64,000 nucleotides of DNA from Candidatus Melainabacteria bacterium (GTDB lineage: Bacteria > Cyanobacteriota > Vampirovibrionia > Obscuribacterales > Obscuribacteraceae), in NCBI GenBank assembly GCA_003242885.1, contig QKMZ01000013.1, positions 62,001-126,000 on the forward strand, given 5' to 3'. The position numbers and the translations under genes are program-made. The notes below the pieces were generated by a model, which made no database searches, had not been told where the DNA came from, and saw nothing but the letters and a program-made list of their open reading frames with translations. This document shows positions 60,733 through 64,000 of this stretch, piece after piece (the stretch's first letter is position 1; each line of letters opens with the position of its first letter).

Positions 60733-62289
60733 TTACCGGGGACCGGCAACAGGAGCGGTGCTGAGAAACGTCTTGAAGCTCTCGACGTCCCCGAAGCGAT
60801 GCGCCTTCAGACTGTAGGCATCGACCGCAACGAGCATCACAAAAGCACGGCTGGACGGATCGCCGCGAACGACGGTGACCAGCCAGAAGGTACCGGCTTT
60901 GCCGTTGACCAGGCGCGGCTCGGCTTCCTCGTACTGCGACCAGTCGGCGCTGGGGTCAGCATTGTGGACGTTGGCGAGCGCCTTGCTCGGTCCGTTGATG
61001 CGCGTGGCATCCGGCACCGCATAGACACTGGCGCGACCACTGACGGCGTCGAAGAAGAGCACGCGAGTGAGCGAGCCACCCTTCGGCTCAAGACCGATGA
61101 TGAGCTCGAGACCGAGCTTCTCGAAGTCCTGGTAGTACGGGAAGCGGTTGGCTTCCGACTTCTGCGCGTCATAGGGCGGCTCGCTGATCCCGAAAAGTTC
61201 GAGCTGAGACGTCCACGGATTGAACAAACCGCGATGGTAAGTGGCATAAGCCTCGGCGTAGCTACGCGCGAGCGCCGGCGGATAGAGAGCAGCGCCCTCG
61301 AATTTTTCCGCCGCTTCGGCACGCGAATAGTTGGTGAAGAGCCCTGACGGACCGACTTCCATGACACTCGAAAGAACGGGCACCATGGTCAGAGTCCAGG
61401 TCGGGCGATAGGAAGTGGACGAGATGAGCATGCTCCACTCGCCGTTTTCCTTCTGCCAGTACACCGTCTCCCCGCGCTCCGAAAACGGATGACGGATGCG
61501 GAAGAGCAGCTCGGTGACCCAAGAGTCATCGCCGAAGAGGAAGAAGGCATTTTTGCCCGCAGCCACATCGACGTTCATGTTGGGCTCTTCTGCGTTGACG
61601 CGCACGACGCTGTGGACACTGCCGAAGGGCGTTCCGTACCAGACATCGTAAGCGAGCGGCGACTGCCACCACATCACGACCTTGCCGTCCTGACCAACTT
61701 CACGCACCATGTGCGGCTGTTTGCCAACCAGACGGTTGTCGGTAATGGAGTTCTTCACGTACTTCGCAGCCGTCGAGCGAACGACGATGCGGTTGTCGCG
61801 GGTGTTGGGCAACTGGTCGATCGCAATCGGATCGAGCGAAGATGCCATCTGCCACTGAATGAGCGTCTGCGACACGTTGGCCGTCACCACCCAACCCAGG
61901 AAGGCGAGATACACGAGTGAAGCGATGGTGAGCGCTTTTCGCGATGGCGCCTTGTTGCGATTCGCGAGCGCACGGACACCGAAGATGCCGGCAGGGATGA
62001 GCGCCACGGCGGCGATGATGGGCAGGTACTTCCAGGCAAGAACCAGAAGCGGATGCGCGATGGCAGCAACAAGGACGTATCCGAGCAGCGAGCACAGCGC
62101 GACCAGCGACCAGCGTTTGAGGCGTTTTCCGAAGCTGGGGCGCTCCTTGACGGGTGCGGAACTGGCACGTGTGGGCACCGTTGTTCCAGCTTCCTTCGTC
62201 AGAGAGACCTTCGCGACACGATCACCGGAGGAGTTGTCGGCGGGCAAGCCACCGGCGCTTTCTCCGTTAAGATTGGGGTCGTTCGACAT
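60733..62289 (-). CDS. Hypothetical membrane protein, 518 residues
   Basis: AGAGGATTTCC precedes the ATG at 62289. The N-terminal 50 residues are polar, then three membrane helices follow at about 58-155 (LVALCSLLGYVLVAAIAHPL, YLPIIAAVALIPAGIFGVRA, ASLVYLAFLGWVVTANV). A large, probably extracytoplasmic domain of about 360 residues has many Trp, Tyr and Pro (such as MVREVGQDGKVVMWWQSPLA). I recognise no domain. It resembles the periplasmic beta-rich part of an envelope protein, but this is not assigned. Confidence 0.8.
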   Translation of the reverse strand: MSNDPNLNGESAGGLPADNSSGDRVAKVSLTKEAGTTVPTRASSAPVKERPSFGKRLKRWSLVALCSLLGYVLVAAIAHPLLVLAWKYLPIIAAVALIPAGIFGVRALANRNKAPSRKALTIASLVYLAFLGWVVTANVSQTLIQWQMASSLDPIAIDQLPNTRDNRIVVRSTAAKYVKNSITDNRLVGKQPHMVREVGQDGKVVMWWQSPLAYDVWYGTPFGSVHSVVRVNAEEPNMNVDVAAGKNAFFLFGDDSWVTELLFRIRHPFSERGETVYWQKENGEWSMLISSTSYRPTWTLTMVPVLSSVMEVGPSGLFTNYSRAEAAEKFEGAALYPPALARSYAEAYATYHRGLFNPWTSQLELFGISEPPYDAQKSEANRFPYYQDFEKLGLELIIGLEPKGGSLTRVLFFDAVSGRASVYAVPDATRINGPSKALANVHNADPSADWSQYEEAEPRLVNGKAGTFWLVTVVRGDPSSRAFVMLVAVDAYSLKAHRFGDVESFKTFLSTAPVAGPR

Positions 62290-62906
62290 ATGGAAATCCT
62301 CTGTTTGAGAGCTTTGCTACAGCCAACCGGCCGTGAACCTTCCGCAGCCAACCCTCAGAATCCTGAAGGTGTTGTGCTTTCACCTCGTCAGGGACGAAGT
62401 TTTAGCTGGTGCGCGTGGCAAAGCTCAAATTCTGTTTTTTCGGATGGGTTAAGTTCTGGAGAGGATACGGAAGGTCACATTGAACCTAGCAAGCGCTTAA
62501 GATGAGACTCCAGAAAAGCGTTTACACAACGTATTCTGAAAAACGTGGAATAGACCGAATTACAGGCGCGTGAAAAATCCTCGAAATCGTACAAAGAGTA
62601 TGTTTTTGCGTTTAGTTCAGAGAACAGAAAGTTTTTTCAGTTGCTAGTTATATTTACTTTTAACCTCCAAGGACCCTAACAAGAACCAGACGAGAGCTAG
62701 CGAAGCACTAACACGTCAAGGTTCGCACATAATTCACGCGAGGTTTTGTTGCAAACTTGTTTCAGTGAAAAGCTGATTCTGAGCCGTGTTTCACAAGCAA
62801 AAGTGACAACAAAGTATCAGCCATAACGAACTCAATTTGAAAGAACATCAATACCCGTCTCACCTTCACAGCACCCCTACATGTGATAGTACAAATCGGC
62901 TGAAGT
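62290..62906. other. A/T-rich intergenic region
   Basis: This stretch lies between the membrane-protein gene and the hairpin of the next minus-strand gene. No supported gene, repeat or RNA was found. It should hold the membrane-protein gene's promoter. Confidence 0.4.
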
Positions 62907-62954
62907 GAAAGAAGACAGGGTGGCACTCAATACCGAGTGCTCCTGCCTTCTTTC
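62907..62954 (-). terminator. Long nested hairpin after the 197-residue gene
   Basis: GAAAGAAGACAGG pairs with CCTGCCTTCTTTC, 13 bp with one mismatch. Inside lies a second stem, GCACTC/GAGTGC. It is 57 bp past the minus-strand stop at 63012. Confidence 0.65.
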
Positions 62955-63011
62955 GAACAACTATTTCAACTTACCTGGGCCTGCTTGGACCTACTTGGGC
63001 CTTAGCTGGCC

Positions 63012-63605
63012 TTACTTCGCGTTGACGGCTTTCGACGTAGATGCCGCATCGCGCTTCTTGCCGGCTTCCGACGCCGCAGTCAGAATAATCTCCATGCCCA
63101 GATTGCAAGTGGCTGCAACCTGCATAGAAAAGGTCTTCAACTGCGCCTTCTCCGCCGTCAGACAGAAGCTGTGCGCCTTCACTTCCTGTGCAGTGAAGTC
63201 ACTCGGAATATCGTCCAGCGGGGAAACGGGACGCCCGGCGATGTCCGCTTTCACGCGAGCCACTGCCAGCGAAGACTGAAACGTCTCCTCCTCTTGCGCC
63301 TGACCGATGATGGTGGTCTTCCACGCCGCCATCGAAGCAATCCAGCTGCACGCCTCGTCTGCGGGCATGGTATCGGCAACTCTCAAGAATTCCTTGACTC
63401 GGGTCACAAAAACACCCACAGTCCTGTCGAGATAGTCGTAGTAACGACTCGTGCCCAAGTTGATGCCGGCGGTGTGCTCGGCGCTGATAGAGTCGAGAGC
63501 CTTCGCCTGGAAGCGCAGCGAACGAAGCTGCAGATTCAAAGCCGAAAGGCGAATCTGCTGAAGATTGATGTTGTCGATGTCAGTGATGTTGGTCTTGCGA
63601 GCCAT
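63012..63605 (-). CDS. Hypothetical 197-residue helical protein
   Basis: ATG 63605 has GGAG 8 nt upstream. The product is mainly helical (LSALNLQLRSLRFQAKALDS, then DSLDRT-like stretches and SLAVARVKADIAGR). A Cys/Thr-containing C-terminal part follows (SFCLTAEKAQLKTFSMQVAA) with a basic tail. It has no signal peptide or membrane helix and no recognised domain. The layout of repeated helices may be a coiled bundle. Codons are G/C-ending. Confidence 0.7.
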   Translation of the reverse strand: MARKTNITDIDNINLQQIRLSALNLQLRSLRFQAKALDSISAEHTAGINLGTSRYYDYLDRTVGVFVTRVKEFLRVADTMPADEACSWIASMAAWKTTIIGQAQEEETFQSSLAVARVKADIAGRPVSPLDDIPSDFTAQEVKAHSFCLTAEKAQLKTFSMQVAATCNLGMEIILTAASEAGKKRDAASTSKAVNAK

Positions 63606-63629
63606 GGTAATTCTCCGTTTTCTAGGTGC

Positions 63630-63663
63630 GGAAGAAAGCCGCAATGCGAGCGAGCTTTCCTCC
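63630..63663 (-). terminator. Hairpin after the partial gene at the right edge
   Basis: GGAAGAAAGC pairs with GCTTTCCTCC, 10 bp with one mismatch, 66 bp past the minus-strand stop at 63729. Confidence 0.4.
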
Positions 63664-63728
63664 GATATCGTTGGGACTAGTCCGCAGGAATCGATGACGC
63701 GAACCGCGCCATCAAACTAAAGAACGAT

Positions 63729-64000
63729 TTACTCGGAAGTGACTTCGTCCTTCACGATCGACGGCTCCGGACACGGAACACAGAAGGCTTCGGTACGGCT
63801 CGACAAGCCGCGCAAAGCAGCATTGGACGCCTGCCCGGAAACAAGAAGCTTGATCGTTTTCAAGGACTTGATCTTCCCGCGCAACATCGATTCGCCGACC
63901 CTGCAACGCAATACGGCGATCGAACCATTGACGGCAATCAAGGACAGCTTCGAGCGATCGGGGAAAAACGGCAAGAGCAGCCGCTCGGCTTGAAGCTTTT
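63729..64000 (-). CDS. Partial hypothetical protein (C-terminal 90 residues)
   Basis: A minus-strand frame is open from the window edge to TAA at 63729. It begins mid-gene with KLQAERLLLPFFPDRSKLSL and ends EPSIVKDEVTSE. Codon use (CTG, GCC, CTC) matches the G/C-rich genes nearby. The fragment alternates charged and hydrophobic strands (LIAVNGSIAVLRCRV, IKLLVSGQASNAALRG), suggesting a beta-rich domain. No family is recognised. The opposite-strand frame at 63739-63993 also lacks stops, but its composition is less convincing. Confidence 0.5.
   Translation of the reverse strand, partial: KLQAERLLLPFFPDRSKLSLIAVNGSIAVLRCRVGESMLRGKIKSLKTIKLLVSGQASNAALRGLSSRTEAFCVPCPEPSIVKDEVTSE

Overview
The window looks like chromosome of a free-living Gram-negative-type bacterium that is rich in eukaryote-like Ser/Thr kinases, TPR proteins and low-complexity (Pro/Met, Ala/Glu/Lys) proteins. 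The combination of kinases with long disordered tails, a Tad pilus locus, an Ada/Oxygenase-NA repair pair and many isolated hypothetical genes resembles Candidatus Obscuribacterales (Vampirovibrionia/Melainabacteria). This is an impression from gene style; no rRNA or tRNA is present to settle it. No prophage, CRISPR array or intact insertion sequence was seen.

Layout. 1-3.6 kb: a large partial repeat protein and a small protein, both on the minus strand. 4.2-12.1 kb: a Tad/Flp pilus operon (Flp pilin, TadE-like, CpaB, TadG-like, CpaE/TadZ, CpaF/TadA, TadB, TadC, small membrane protein) without secretin or prepilin peptidase. 12.2-13.2 kb: a divergent pair of genes that look like separated and rearranged halves of an IS3-type transposase, divided by a helically phased array of TGCAA sites. 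13.2-18.1 kb: a Ser/Thr kinase with a C-terminal MshEN-like domain, a one-ring Clp-type AAA+ ATPase and a CYTH protein. 19-24.7 kb: PlsC-type acyltransferase, two hypothetical genes, an M20 peptidase with DapD, and a PDZ-less S41 protease. 24.9-29.4 kb: Ada plus Oxygenase-NA, divergent from an agmatinase-family gene, then a STAND-like ATPase. 29.7-38 kb: TadA deaminase, a TPR protein overlapping a kinase with duplicated zinc ribbons and LRRs, another TPR protein, and a two-component pair. 38-49 kb: small genes, an amino-acid permease, a pseudo-receiver, TldD/TldE, a zinc-ribbon/acidic protein pair. 48.6-54.6 kb: HisS, a four-fold MshEN-like protein, an SGNH hydrolase and a GGDEF-like protein without its signature. 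55.3-64 kb: ZIP transporter, PLD-like protein, TerB-like protein and several hypothetical genes.

Two compositional styles are mixed. One set (pilus, kinases, TPR, hisS, dapD, ada) has mixed third-codon positions. The other (AAA+, plsC, S41, tldDE, ZIP, PLD, terB, many hypotheticals) is strongly G/C at third positions, has clear Shine-Dalgarno sites and wide spacers, and is mostly followed by long-stem hairpins.

The leading candidates for something new are the IS3-derived divergent pair with its phased operator array beside the pilus operon, and a possible c-di-GMP-related network formed by the MshEN-like scaffold, the kinase with an MshEN-like tail and the degenerate GGDEF protein. Functions are assigned from motifs read by eye; no database search was run.
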